From QHWK01 sp035315685 (lineage in GTDB: Bacteria > Acidobacteriota > Vicinamibacteria > Vicinamibacterales > CAVVIG01), in contig DATFXR010000333.1 in the NCBI GenBank assembly GCA_035315685.1, positions 1 to 14,947 on the forward strand: DNA of 14,947 nucleotides, read 5' to 3'. Below are positions 7,288-14,587 of this stretch, piece by piece (within the stretch, counting starts at the first letter, position 1; each line of letters starts with the position of its first letter). A program made the translations under genes and the position numbers. The notes beneath the pieces are model-generated. The model made no database searches, was not told the origin of the DNA, and saw nothing but the letters and a program-made list of their open reading frames with translations.

Positions 7288-7655
7288 GCCGCCACAAGGA
7301 ACGCTTCAGCGAAGCCGCAGGTCGATATCGAAAGGGACGGCAAGCGCCTCGTGACCAACCCCTCGGTTTGCCGTCTCTTTGCGGTTGCGAATACGCGCGA
7401 GGACCCTGCTGACTGCACGTCGTTCTCGAGATCCTTCGGTCGGACGCCGAGCGACGCACTTGCCTGCTTCAGCTTCAATTCGCGGCTACGACGTCGCGAA
7501 TGGGGCACCCGAGTCGCTTTCTGCGACCACTCGAGGGCGCTTTCGAGCTGCCCGGCGCACAGATGCGCCAGAGCCCGATATCGAGCGTTCGACGTTGAGA
7601 GCAAACCGCGACGCTCATTGACAGATTCGAAGATGACGGGACGATGAACGACGCA
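7288..7655 (-). pseudogene. Degenerate antisense frame with TPR-like and HTH-like motifs
   Basis: A minus-strand frame, open from about 7655 and running into the 3' end of the gene at 6718, contains a TPR-like stretch (AHLCAGQLESALEWSQKA) resembling the ALEWSQRS repeat of the regulator at 4800-6437. It is followed by a stretch like a small helix-turn-helix (LKLKQASASLGVRPKDLEND). No credible start or ribosome site was found, and the end overlaps another gene. It could be a decayed regulator fragment or chance. Confidence 0.22.
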
Positions 7656-7857
7656 CTAAACTGTCCGTTCACAGCAAACGCTCTGAGCGGAACAATCGTC
7701 GCACACCCACACGACGCGCATAGTCCTTTACGCACCGGTTCGTCGGCATTCTGAACAGCTCGACCGCACGAACACCGGTGTTTGCGGCGGGACGGAATTT
7801 GCCAATCGAGTTTCGCCACCACGCAAACCGCGACACACGCGCGCCTGACCGTGAGTC
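7288..7857. other. Gene-poor intergenic stretch
   Basis: About 570 bp between two plus-strand genes. Apart from the degenerate minus-strand frame, it holds a short hairpin just after the first gene (GCTTC-AGC-GAAGC, 7303-7315) and an imperfect long inverted repeat (CACCGGTTCGT at 7733-7743 against ACGAAC-ac-CGGTG at 7768-7780). No T-tract terminator was seen. Confidence 0.4.
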
Positions 7858-7881
7858 CGCCGGCAGACTGACCTGCCGGCG
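7858..7881. repeat. Strong 9-bp hairpin just before the phosphoesterase gene
   Basis: CGCCGGCAG (7858-7866) and CTGCCGGCG (7873-7881) are perfect arms around a six-base loop, ending 27 bases before the chosen ATG at 7909. There is no T-run after it. Its position suits a 5' leader structure or an operator. Confidence 0.55.
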
Positions 7882-7908
7882 CGCGGTCGCACAATGGATC
7901 GGGATGCC

Positions 7909-9339
7909 ATGAAAATACGACTTCTCTATACAGCCGCGCTGCTGCTGATTGGCGCGACCGCCACTGCGCAGACGACCGTCACGCTGACCACGCCGCCCGC
8001 AGCCTCAGGCACTACGATCCGCGGCGGCACCTACGCGGGCATCAACTTCAACGGCGATCTTCTCGTGACCAAGGCGTCCGGCAACCCGACCTACGTTCGC
8101 CGAGCCCTGCTCGATTTCGACACCGACAGCACGATTCCGGCCGGTGCGACCATCGACTCGGCGACGCTGACGCTGACCGTGCACTCGGGGGGCGCCGCTG
8201 CGTCACGCCTCATCGGTGTTTATCCGATGGCCCGCCCCTTCGTGTCGGGCGAGGCGACGTGGGATATCGCCGCGAACAACTCGCCGTGGACGACACCGGG
8301 GGGCGACTTCGGTCCGCTCGCGACGTCCGGCAACGTCCCGAATACCGATGGCGCGCAGGCATCGTTCGATGTCACTGCGCTCGTGCAAGCTGCGGTCTCG
8401 CCGTTCGGCTCCCGCCGCACCCAGCTGGCGCTGGTGGACATCGACTCGATGGACGACGCACAGGCGGGCTATCGCGAGTACTACGCGGCCACGGCCGACA
8501 CGGCGTCGGCCAGTCCAGTGCTCGTCGTCACGTTCCGCACGCAAACGGCCACGTCGCTGCCGAGTTTCTCGCACGTGTTCGTGATCATTTTCGAAAACCA
8601 CGAGTACGACGAGGTGATCGGCAACGCGGCGGCGCCGTTTTTCAATGCGCTGGCCCAGAACTACGGCATCGCCACGAACTACGACGGGATCATGCATCCG
8701 AGCCTGCCGAACTACATGGCACTGACCGGCGGAGAGACGGTGTTCACCACCGACTGCGCCGGCTGCACGACCGCCGCGGCCAGCATCGCCGATCAGGTCG
8801 AGCAATCGGGCCGCACCTGGCGCGCTTACATGGAGAAGATGCCAGCGCCGTGCACGACGACGGACGACGGCACGTACGCGCAGAAGCACAACCCGTTCAT
8901 TCACTACAGCGTCATTCTGGACGACACGCAGCGATGTCAGGCGAACGTGATCCCGAAGACCCCGCTCCTCGGCCATCTCTCCAGCGGTGATGTCGCGAAC
9001 TACACCTGGATCACGCCGAATCTCTGCAACGACATGCACGATTGCGCGGTTGACGTCGGCGATGCGTGGTTGAACAAATACGTGACGGCGATCCTCGCCT
9101 CCCCTGCGTGGGACGCGAACTCGGTCATCTTCATCACCTTCGACGAGGGAACGTCGTCCACCGGAGGCGGCGGACGGATCCCCCTCATCGTGGTATCGCC
9201 TCGTACGCGCGGGGGCACGGTCGTCTCGGCGCCGTATAACCACTACAACCTGCTCGCAACCGTCGAAGAGTCGTGGGGGCTCGCGCGGCTGGGTGAGGCG
9301 GCTGACGCCGCCATAATGCGTGAATTCTTCAACCAGTAG
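7909..9339 (+). CDS. Secreted DNRLRE-domain/phosphoesterase (acid phosphatase type) fusion
   Basis: A 476-residue exported protein. A signal peptide spans 1 to about 20 (MKIRLLYTAALLLIGATATA). A DNRLRE/CBM96-like beta domain follows at about 23-210, with VRRALLDFD, IPAGATIDSATLTL, SGEATWDI and PWTTPGGDF. The C-terminal part (about 220-470) is a PF04185-type phosphoesterase related to bacterial acid phosphatases and phospholipases C. Its signatures are FVIIFENHEYDEVIG (224-238), HPSLPNYMALTGG (263-275), ITFDEG (409-414) and the His-containing YNHYNLLATVEESWGL near 443-458. Glu229 and Asp412/Glu413 are likely metal or catalytic residues by family analogy. The natural substrate cannot be told. 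An in-frame ATG at 7894 is an alternative start; neither has a strong ribosome site. 7909 was chosen because it starts directly at the signal peptide. Confidence 0.9.
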   Translation: MKIRLLYTAALLLIGATATAQTTVTLTTPPAASGTTIRGGTYAGINFNGDLLVTKASGNPTYVRRALLDFDTDSTIPAGATIDSATLTLTVHSGGAAASRLIGVYPMARPFVSGEATWDIAANNSPWTTPGGDFGPLATSGNVPNTDGAQASFDVTALVQAAVSPFGSRRTQLALVDIDSMDDAQAGYREYYAATADTASASPVLVVTFRTQTATSLPSFSHVFVIIFENHEYDEVIGNAAAPFFNALAQNYGIATNYDGIMHPSLPNYMALTGGETVFTTDCAGCTTAAASIADQVEQSGRTWRAYMEKMPAPCTTTDDGTYAQKHNPFIHYSVILDDTQRCQANVIPKTPLLGHLSSGDVANYTWITPNLCNDMHDCAVDVGDAWLNKYVTAILASPAWDANSVIFITFDEGTSSTGGGGRIPLIVVSPRTRGGTVVSAPYNHYNLLATVEESWGLARLGEAADAAIMREFFNQ

Positions 9340-9603
9340 TGCAGACCGCGACGCGCGCGCGTTGAACTGCGGCAACATCAGCAGCCCGGCCTGAACGCGC
9401 TTGTATGGCGATCGAATCGGGCGAGGCTCGCGCCGCTCGGCCGGCGTTCACCATCGAGCGTGGCGAGGCGCGCGTCGAACTCATGCCGCCGACAGCCGAA
9501 CACTGAGCGACTGCAGCGTTCGATCGAACGTCTGCGGGCGTTGATTTGTTGCGGCTTGCGACGGGTCTCATTGGGAACCACGGGCTGAGAAAGAGGCACA
9601 CGC

Positions 9604-10203
9604 ATGGGACTGCCGGAACTGCCGGGACGGACGTTTGAGGAAATGGTCCATCTCGTCACCCTCCACAACCTCGCCACGGCGAGAAACCTCATCACCGACG
9701 GCCTGTTGCTGGCGATCTTCTGGGAAGAGACGATCTTCAACAACGTGTTCCAGACCAAGGGCACCGCCGTCGGCTTCGGACAAGTTGAGCCAGCGAGTTT
9801 CGCCTCGATTGCAAGCTACAAGATCGGTCTGCCGCCCACACGCAAAGTCGGGAAAAAGACCTTCTCGACGAAGCCCCTGACAGACGTTCAGGCAGTTAAG
9901 GCATCCTCAGCGGTTCTGGACGACCTCTTCAAGAAGGGAAAGAGCCTGAAGTTTGCCCTAGACGGTTACGCGGGTCTCGAATACGCGAAGGAGCATCCCG
10001 AAGAACATCCAACGTATCCAGAACGCATCCAGACGATCGCACGCTGGAAGACTTGCGGACCGGAGTTGGACGACATCCTGTCGAGGTGGCATTCCAGCAC
10101 ATACGCTCGCGTCGACAAGGAAAGAGAAGTGCTGGGCGCGCTCGGCCAATCGCGCGGTTTCAAAAGTAAGTTCGCCGACTTTCAGTTCGTCTTGTTCCCA
10201 TGA
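9604..10203 (+). CDS. Orphan protein with lysozyme/transglycosylase-like motifs
   Basis: A 199-residue protein that I do not recognise by name. Residues 34-47 (LLLAIFWEETIFNN) and 55-62 (AVGFGQVE) match the layout of the lytic transglycosylase/lysozyme core: a catalytic Glu (here Glu42) in an ExxFN context, then A-x-G-x-x-Q-V. A later ALDGYAG stands where such proteins carry an AxxYNAG-like motif. This suggests peptidoglycan or glycan cleavage, but it is inferred from motifs only. There is no signal peptide or membrane segment, so export would need another route, or the role is cytoplasmic or effector-like. The ATG at 9604 has AAGAGG about eight bases upstream. Neighbours give no functional clue; a transposase remnant lies just downstream, in keeping with an accessory gene. 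Confidence 0.75.
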   Translation: MGLPELPGRTFEEMVHLVTLHNLATARNLITDGLLLAIFWEETIFNNVFQTKGTAVGFGQVEPASFASIASYKIGLPPTRKVGKKTFSTKPLTDVQAVKASSAVLDDLFKKGKSLKFALDGYAGLEYAKEHPEEHPTYPERIQTIARWKTCGPELDDILSRWHSSTYARVDKEREVLGALGQSRGFKSKFADFQFVLFP

Positions 10204-10366
10204 TCGTCGCGTGACCGTCACTCCGCGTCAGTCCATCGTTGGCCAACTGCCGCCTTTCAATAAGCCATCTTCACGAGGCATGACAGCGTGTTTGGCACTC
10301 GTGATCGGCAGCAGGCTCGCTGACGGGAACTGATGTTCCACGCCTAATCAAATCGAAGAGGCGCAG

Positions 10367-10567
10367 GTGCTCGCTGCGGCAAGCTTCACCTGGTGCACAA
10401 CCGGCGCGCTTCCCCATTCAGCGTTTCGCGGACAGACGCCTGACGAGATTTGCAGGAAACGTGACGTCACACGTGGCAGCGGCACGCGGGCCCGTGTCGA
10501 AGCCAATCGATCGGCGAGTTGCGGGAGGTGCCGTCGATTGACCCGCCGAACGATCATCGACAGCTGA
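10367..10567 (+). pseudogene. C-terminal remnant of an integrase-core (rve) transposase
   Basis: A 66-codon frame contains PHSAFRGQTPDEI, the hallmark found near the C-terminus of IS3-type and related rve transposases (RPHSALGGxTPDEVY). It is followed by a basic tail ending ARVEANRSASCGRC, also familiar from such tails. The catalytic DDE core is absent upstream, so this is a truncated, non-functional fragment. Confidence rests on one short motif and a plausible tail. Confidence 0.5.
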
Positions 10568-11223
10568 CATTGCCTTCCTACCAACCGGACCGGGGCGCCG
10601 CGTCCGAAGACGACTACTCAAGAGAAGGTGGCTGCTGCCCCACAGTTCCGGCCAGACGGGTTTCGCTGCGCGCATCAGCAAGAGCACTGCCACGCGCGAT
10701 GCTTGAACGCGGCTCTAGCACGACGCGTACGCGGCAAATAAGTCGCTTCGGTCGATGACAATCGATGTACGGGAGTATAGAGCCGCATCACCATAACAAG
10801 ACTTCCAAGATCGGTTTCTGAACCGGGTCTTCGGCCGGACCAGAACTGCGACGGCCCGTCGCAGAACTTGCCGATGGCTCGCTCCAGAACGTCGCTTTGT
10901 TCGACTTGTGCCGGGCGAGTTTTGTTCGTCGCGGCGACGGCACAGTTTTTCGAGTGGATCAAAGCAACGGCGATATTGTTCGCAAGAATGGCATGGCACG
11001 ATACGGCAACGCCGGAGATGACCGAGGCTCGTCCCAGGCGCAGCATGTCGGCTTCTCAACCGGAAGGCAGTCCAAGCCAATCGCCACGCGTGTTTGAGAG
11101 CTAATGCGAGTGGTGACCGTTCGCGTGTGGTGTCAACCGGACGAAGTGTGTATCCTCTCGATGCCCTCACGGCGGGCAGAGTTCAGGATCGTCGTGGCGA
11201 AGCTGATCGGCCGAGGCATTGAC
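10568..11223. other. Gene-free stretch, probably decayed sequence
   Basis: About 650 bp between the transposase remnant and the cupin gene. Several frames stay open on both strands but none has a recognisable domain, a good ribosome site, or codon use like the real genes. The promoter for the cupin gene should lie at its right end. Confidence 0.45.
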
Positions 11224-11637
11224 ATGGAGCGTCCGGTGACAAAGTCGACTTTCGTCTTGACGTTCGCGGTCGGCCTCGCTGTCGGCCACTTCGGCGTCCC
11301 TGTCTTGCGTGCGCATCGGCACGCTGTCAAGACGTCGAAACTCTTGACCAAGGACTTGGGCGCGTGGTGCGAGGGGAAGGAACTGACGGTTGAACTCGAT
11401 GAAGCGGCCCCCGGCCCGAGCGGCAAGCACTACCACCCGGCGCACTCAGTGACCTGGGTGATTGAAGGTTCAGAGGTCTACCAGAAGGAGGGACAGCAAC
11501 CCAGAACCGTGAATGCCGGAGACGTCCTCTACGAAGAGCCGCTCGAACTCCATGCCGTTGACAACCTGTCAGCCGTCAAGTTGCTCGTTGTCAGGATCGC
11601 CAAGAAGGGCAAACCGACGACTGTGCGGGTGCGATAG
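11224..11637 (+). CDS. Membrane-anchored or secreted cupin-domain protein
   Basis: A 137-residue protein. A hydrophobic N-terminal segment (residues 9-28, FVLTFAVGLAVGHFGVPVLR) acts as a signal anchor or signal peptide. A single cupin_2-type beta barrel follows. Motif 1 is GKHYHPAHSVTWVIEGS (67-83); His69 and His71 are metal ligands and His74 stands where Glu is usual. Motif 2 is NAGDVLYEEPLELHAVDN (97-114), with His110 as the fourth ligand. The fold is clear; the substrate is not. The ATG at 11224 has GAGG seven bases upstream and places the membrane segment at the N-terminus. The frame is open 40 codons further upstream, but that part has no support. Confidence 0.85.
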   Translation: MERPVTKSTFVLTFAVGLAVGHFGVPVLRAHRHAVKTSKLLTKDLGAWCEGKELTVELDEAAPGPSGKHYHPAHSVTWVIEGSEVYQKEGQQPRTVNAGDVLYEEPLELHAVDNLSAVKLLVVRIAKKGKPTTVRVR

Positions 11638-11742
11638 CCGAGGGCCAGCATGACGGCCATAGGCGAGAATAGCTCGACAGTAGTCGATGCCGTGCGGTGG
11701 TTAGGTTAGGAGCTTGCTGAAAAACGCATACACTTACGACCC

Positions 11743-12441
11743 ATGTCGAAAACCCGGATGATCGAGGCCGTCAAAAAGCTGGATATCGAGACGGTCCGCG
11801 CCCTCCGTGCCGACGAGCCCGATCTGCTGCGCGTGACTGACCGCCAGGGGTTCAACCTGCTGCACCTTGCCTGCTGCGTTCCCTGTGCCGACCTTGGGAT
11901 TGCGGAGTCACATGCCGCGAAGATGGTCAGCCTGCTGCTCGATTACGGACTTGACGTGGAGTCGAAGCTGCCGCCCGAGCAAGACCGCTGCACCGCGCTC
12001 TTCTTCGCCGTCGCTCGCGGACGGAACGCGACGCTCATCAAGCTGCTGCTCAAGCGCGGGGCGAAGGTGCAGAACGCGCCCGGCGGCGGATTATTCGCTG
12101 CCGCATGGTACGACGACGTCGGCAATCTCGATCTGCTCGTCAAAGCCGGGGCGAAGGTCGACGTCGTCGTCGGCATGACGCCGTTTCTCGCCGCATGGAC
12201 GTGGAAGAAATTCCGGGCTGCGAGGTTTCTCGCAAAGCGAGGTGCCAACGTAAACTTTGTGGATCCAAAGTCGGGTCGGACCGCGCTGCACTACGGCGTC
12301 GAGAAGGAATTCGATCCGGCGCAGCTAGCATGGCTGGTCGACCAAGGCGCGTCGCCGGACATGAAGGACAAGCACGGTGTGTCTGCGCGCGATCGCGCAT
12401 CGCGCAAGCGCGATAAGCGCTGGCTCGACGCGCTTGGGTGA
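11743..12441 (+). CDS. Ankyrin-repeat protein
   Basis: A 232-residue soluble protein built of ankyrin repeats: GFNLLHLACC (about 36-45), CTALFFAVARGRNATLIKLLLKRGAKV (about 83-109), GLFAAAWYDDVGNLDLLVKAGAKVD, then a degenerate repeat ending in FLAKRGANVNF. Further repeats are SGRTALHYGVEKEFDPAQLAWLVDQGASPDMKDKHG and a short capping tail. Ankyrin repeats mediate protein-protein binding; the partner is unknown. There is no signal peptide or catalytic domain. No Shine-Dalgarno sequence precedes the ATG at 11743, so it may be translated leaderless or weakly. The start is set by the M-S-K-T N-terminus just before the first helix pair. Confidence 0.85.
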   Translation: MSKTRMIEAVKKLDIETVRALRADEPDLLRVTDRQGFNLLHLACCVPCADLGIAESHAAKMVSLLLDYGLDVESKLPPEQDRCTALFFAVARGRNATLIKLLLKRGAKVQNAPGGGLFAAAWYDDVGNLDLLVKAGAKVDVVVGMTPFLAAWTWKKFRAARFLAKRGANVNFVDPKSGRTALHYGVEKEFDPAQLAWLVDQGASPDMKDKHGVSARDRASRKRDKRWLDALG

Positions 12442-12585
12442 GGGCTCGCGTCAACGCAGCTTTCCGCCGAGCGTCCTCGCGACCTCCGGATCGCGATCAC
12501 CGCCTGCCTGAGCGTGATCTCCAGCAACCGGCGTCGTACGGCAAAACGAGATACAGATCACACATGCCGTACTACCATGCGACGC

Positions 12586-12761
12586 ATGCGGGGAAACGAT
12601 CACGAACCCGATGCCATGTTCAGTTATGTCTCGCGCCAACGGCGCGTGCCGAAGGATCATCCGCTGCGGCCATCCGCGCCCTGGTCTACGAACTGCTCCG
12701 CGTCATGTCGCGCGAGTTCGAGCTCGATTACAACCTGCTGTTCCGCTGGTTCGTCGGGGTG
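12586..12761 (+). pseudogene. IS5-type transposase remnant with frameshift and internal deletion
   Basis: The frame from 12586 reads MRGNDHEPDAMFSYVS and then RVPKDHPLR, the N-terminus of a well known IS5/InsH-like (DUF772) transposase group. Right after HPLR one base is missing, and the sequence continues in the next frame as AIRALVYELLRVMSREFE, as the family does. It then jumps to LDYNLLFRWFVG, which normally comes some 40 residues later. The catalytic DDE domain is gone. It is a dead fragment; no terminal inverted repeats or target duplications could be identified. Confidence 0.75.
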
Positions 12762-12815
12762 TATTGTTGCGGTGCTATCGTGTGCCAACCGCGATGGCGC
12801 GGAGCCGCGGGAGAC

Positions 12816-12820
12816 GGAGG
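12816..12820 (+). promoter_or_regulatory. Ribosome binding site deciding a GTG start
   Basis: GGAGG five bases before the GTG at 12826. It supports that start over the upstream in-frame ATGs, which lie in the IS5 remnant. Confidence 0.65.
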
Positions 12821-12825
12821 CGACT

Positions 12826-13374
12826 GTGGAACGAACACTGGACCGGCTGAGAATCGTCGCACTGGCGCTGCCGGCGTTCCTTTTGGCGGGGGCGGCATTG
12901 GCCCAGACCTCCGCCCCGCCGATCGCCACACCGGCCGACGTGGCGACGCCTGATGCGATCATCGCCGCCGTCTATGCGTCGATTTCCGGTCCGGCGGGTC
13001 AGCCGCGCGACTGGTCACGATTCCGCTCGCTGATGATTCCCGGCGCGCGCCTGATCCCGTCGGCGCGACGCACGCCGGGCGCGACAACGCCGGTGGTGTG
13101 GAGCGTGGAGGAATACATTGCTGCGGCGGGTCCCGGCCTGGAGAAGCAGGGTTTTTACGAGCGCGAGCTGCATCGAACGACCGACGCTTTTGGTGCCGTG
13201 CTCCACGGCTTCAGTACATACGATTCGAAGCGCACGCCGGACAGCCAGCCATTCGCTCGCGGCATCAACAGCTTCCAGCTCTACAACGATGGTGCGCGCT
13301 GGTGGATCGTGACGATCTTCTGGGACGCAGAGACGGCGGACAAGCCGATTCCCGCGAAGTATCTCTCGCGGTAG
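12826..13374 (+). CDS. Secreted NTF2-like protein of unknown function
   Basis: A 182-residue protein with a signal peptide (hydrophobic core VALALPAFLLAGAALA, cleavage near AQ27). The mature domain resembles NTF2/SnoaL-like alpha+beta cone proteins: a first helix with DAIIAAVYASISGPAGQPRDWSRFRSLMIPGARLI, a central SVEEYI, then beta strands GAVLHGFSTYDS, GINSFQLYNDGARWWIVTIFWDAE and a closing IPAKYL. It is usually annotated only as a nuclear-transport-factor-2 family protein; no enzyme activity can be assigned. The GTG at 12826 has GGAGG (12816-12820) five bases upstream and starts directly before the signal peptide. The frame is open 104 codons further upstream through the transposase remnant, but that part is not this gene. 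It lies 30 bp before the DUF4159 gene, probably cotranscribed. Confidence 0.85.
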   Translation: MERTLDRLRIVALALPAFLLAGAALAQTSAPPIATPADVATPDAIIAAVYASISGPAGQPRDWSRFRSLMIPGARLIPSARRTPGATTPVVWSVEEYIAAAGPGLEKQGFYERELHRTTDAFGAVLHGFSTYDSKRTPDSQPFARGINSFQLYNDGARWWIVTIFWDAETADKPIPAKYLSR

Positions 13375-13376
13375 CA

Positions 13377-13395
13377 GTACACGAAGTCGTTGTAC
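13377..13395. repeat. Small inverted repeat between the NTF2-like and DUF4159 genes
   Basis: GTACA and TGTAC flank CGAAGTCGT directly after the first stop codon. It is weak and has no T-run, so it is not a convincing terminator. Confidence 0.25.
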
Positions 13396-13404
13396 GATCC
13401 TCCG

Positions 13405-14238
13405 ATGCGCCGGACGTCGGCATCGGCTGGATGGATACGCTTCGCGCTGGCCTTTGCGCTGGCGCTGGGACTGGCCGTCGCGGGCGGTGCGGCGCAGCGG
13501 CCCACCATCCTGACAAACGGACGCAACCTCCAGATACCGATCAACCACGGACTCCCCGACAAGCAGCTCGGCTTCACATTCTGCCGACTGCGGTATCAGA
13601 ACATCCGCAGGGCGAGGAAGTCCGGCTGGGGCGACGATTATCCGGAAGCGGACTACAACTTCATGGTGCGGCTCGCCGAGTTGACCACAACGACGATCAG
13701 CCAGTGGAACAATGGCTACCCCGGCTTTGCGAACGTCACCGCCATGGATCCCGATCTCTTCCGGTGTCCGTACCTGCGCATGCAGAATGCAGCCAACTAC
13801 GACTTCACACCTGGCGAGGCCGCCCGCATGCACGACTACTTGCTCAAGGGCGGCTTTCTCTGGATCGACGACAACTGGGATCCGGACTTCGAGTACATCC
13901 GGCCGAATCTGATGCGAATCCTGCCCGGCGCACAGATCGTCGACCTGCCGGTCGAGCACCCGATGTTCTCGATTGTCTACCGCGTCAACCCGCTCCCGCA
14001 GATCCCATCGCTCGGCTCGTGGCTGCGCAGGCGTGAGGATTCTGAGATCGGGCCTTCAACGGTGCACTACTACGGTGTGTTCGACGACCACGACAGGCTG
14101 ATGGTGCTCGTCAGCATGAACTCCGACGTTTCAGACAGTTGGGAGCGGGAAGGCGACAACCAGGACTACTTCGAGACCTACGCGGGGAAGGGCTACGCGC
14201 TGGGTGTGAACGTGGCCATCTGGGTCATGACCCATTAA
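13405..14238 (+). CDS. Secreted DUF4159-domain protein
   Basis: A 277-residue protein. The signal peptide (residues 1-31, core FALAFALALGLAVAGGAA) is followed by a DUF4159 domain over nearly the whole mature length. Typical stretches are LGFTFCRLRY (55-64), WGDDYPEADYNFMVRLAELT (75-94), FRCPYLRMQNA (119-129), YLLKGGFLWIDDNW (145-158), VEHPMFSIVY (183-192), YYGVFDDHDRLMVLVSMNSDVSD (222-244) and GYALGVNVAIW (263-273). The fold is glutamine-amidotransferase-like, and the function is unknown. The ATG at 13405 was preferred over a TTG five codons upstream; neither has a strong ribosome site. The short gap from the NTF2-like gene suggests one transcript. Confidence 0.88.
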   Translation: MRRTSASAGWIRFALAFALALGLAVAGGAAQRPTILTNGRNLQIPINHGLPDKQLGFTFCRLRYQNIRRARKSGWGDDYPEADYNFMVRLAELTTTTISQWNNGYPGFANVTAMDPDLFRCPYLRMQNAANYDFTPGEAARMHDYLLKGGFLWIDDNWDPDFEYIRPNLMRILPGAQIVDLPVEHPMFSIVYRVNPLPQIPSLGSWLRRREDSEIGPSTVHYYGVFDDHDRLMVLVSMNSDVSDSWEREGDNQDYFETYAGKGYALGVNVAIWVMTH

Positions 14239-14430
14239 GGTTGTCTCGCTGTGGGCCTCGAGCGAGGTGGCGAACGGCCCTGAACGTGAAACTGGAGACG
14301 GGGCATCGCCGGGGAAACGCCGGAGAATCATTTCAATGGCGACACGACCGCGCTACGCCTGAGCGCAACCTGCAGTCGCCGCGCTGATGCAAACCAGAGA
14401 GGGCCGTGCCTTTGTGCGGCGAAACCAGTT

Positions 14431-14560
14431 CCTGCAGATCTACTGCCAGGTGCGCTCAAACTCCGCCGCCTCTTCCTGAGTGAAGTACCGTTTCCCCGCG
14501 AGGTCGGCCGGCCGCACCAGTGGCGTCGCCGTGTTGTTCGTCCAGGTGCCCTGCAGATCT
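14431..14560. repeat. 11-bp direct repeat flanking the gene fragment
   Basis: CCTGCAGATCT occurs at 14431-14441 and again at 14550-14560, 119 bp apart, overlapping both parts of the truncated fragment. It may be a relic of the rearrangement that truncated it, or chance. Confidence 0.5.
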
Positions 14561-14586
14561 TTGAACAGGTCGGCGGGCGGACCTCG
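14440..14586 (-). pseudogene. Fragment of an acidobacterial-type secreted protein
   Basis: A 48-codon minus-strand frame reads PPADLFKDLQGT, then WTNNTATPLVRPADLAGK, then RYFTQEEAAEFERTW before a TAG. The DLxGxWTNxxxTPLxRPxxLAGKxxFTxEEAAxFE pattern is familiar from the N-terminal mature part of large secreted hypothetical proteins of Acidobacteriota. No start codon or signal peptide precedes it, and it stops right after the motif, so it is truncated at both ends. It follows the stop of the molybdopterin subunit by a few bases. The match is from memory, not a search. Confidence 0.5.
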
Positions 14587-14587
14587 A

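Noticed and set aside
7728..7894. Minus-strand frame with CSCG and CASCGC, zinc-ribbon-like
   Set aside because: No start signal, overlaps a hairpin and the next gene's start, and neighbouring frames look equally open; most likely chance.
8203..9378. 391-codon minus-strand frame opposite the phosphoesterase
   Set aside because: Arg/Val-rich shadow of a plus-strand gene with signal peptide and two recognised domains.
9405..9506. 33-codon plus-strand frame between the phosphoesterase and the lysozyme-like gene
   Set aside because: No ribosome site and no recognisable similarity.
10675..11170. Overlapping minus-strand frames of 123 and 151 codons
   Set aside because: No recognisable motif and no ribosome site; composition unlike the real genes.
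13015..13959. 314-codon minus-strand frame opposite the NTF2-like and DUF4159 genes
   Set aside because: Antisense shadow spanning two well supported plus-strand genes and the gap between them.
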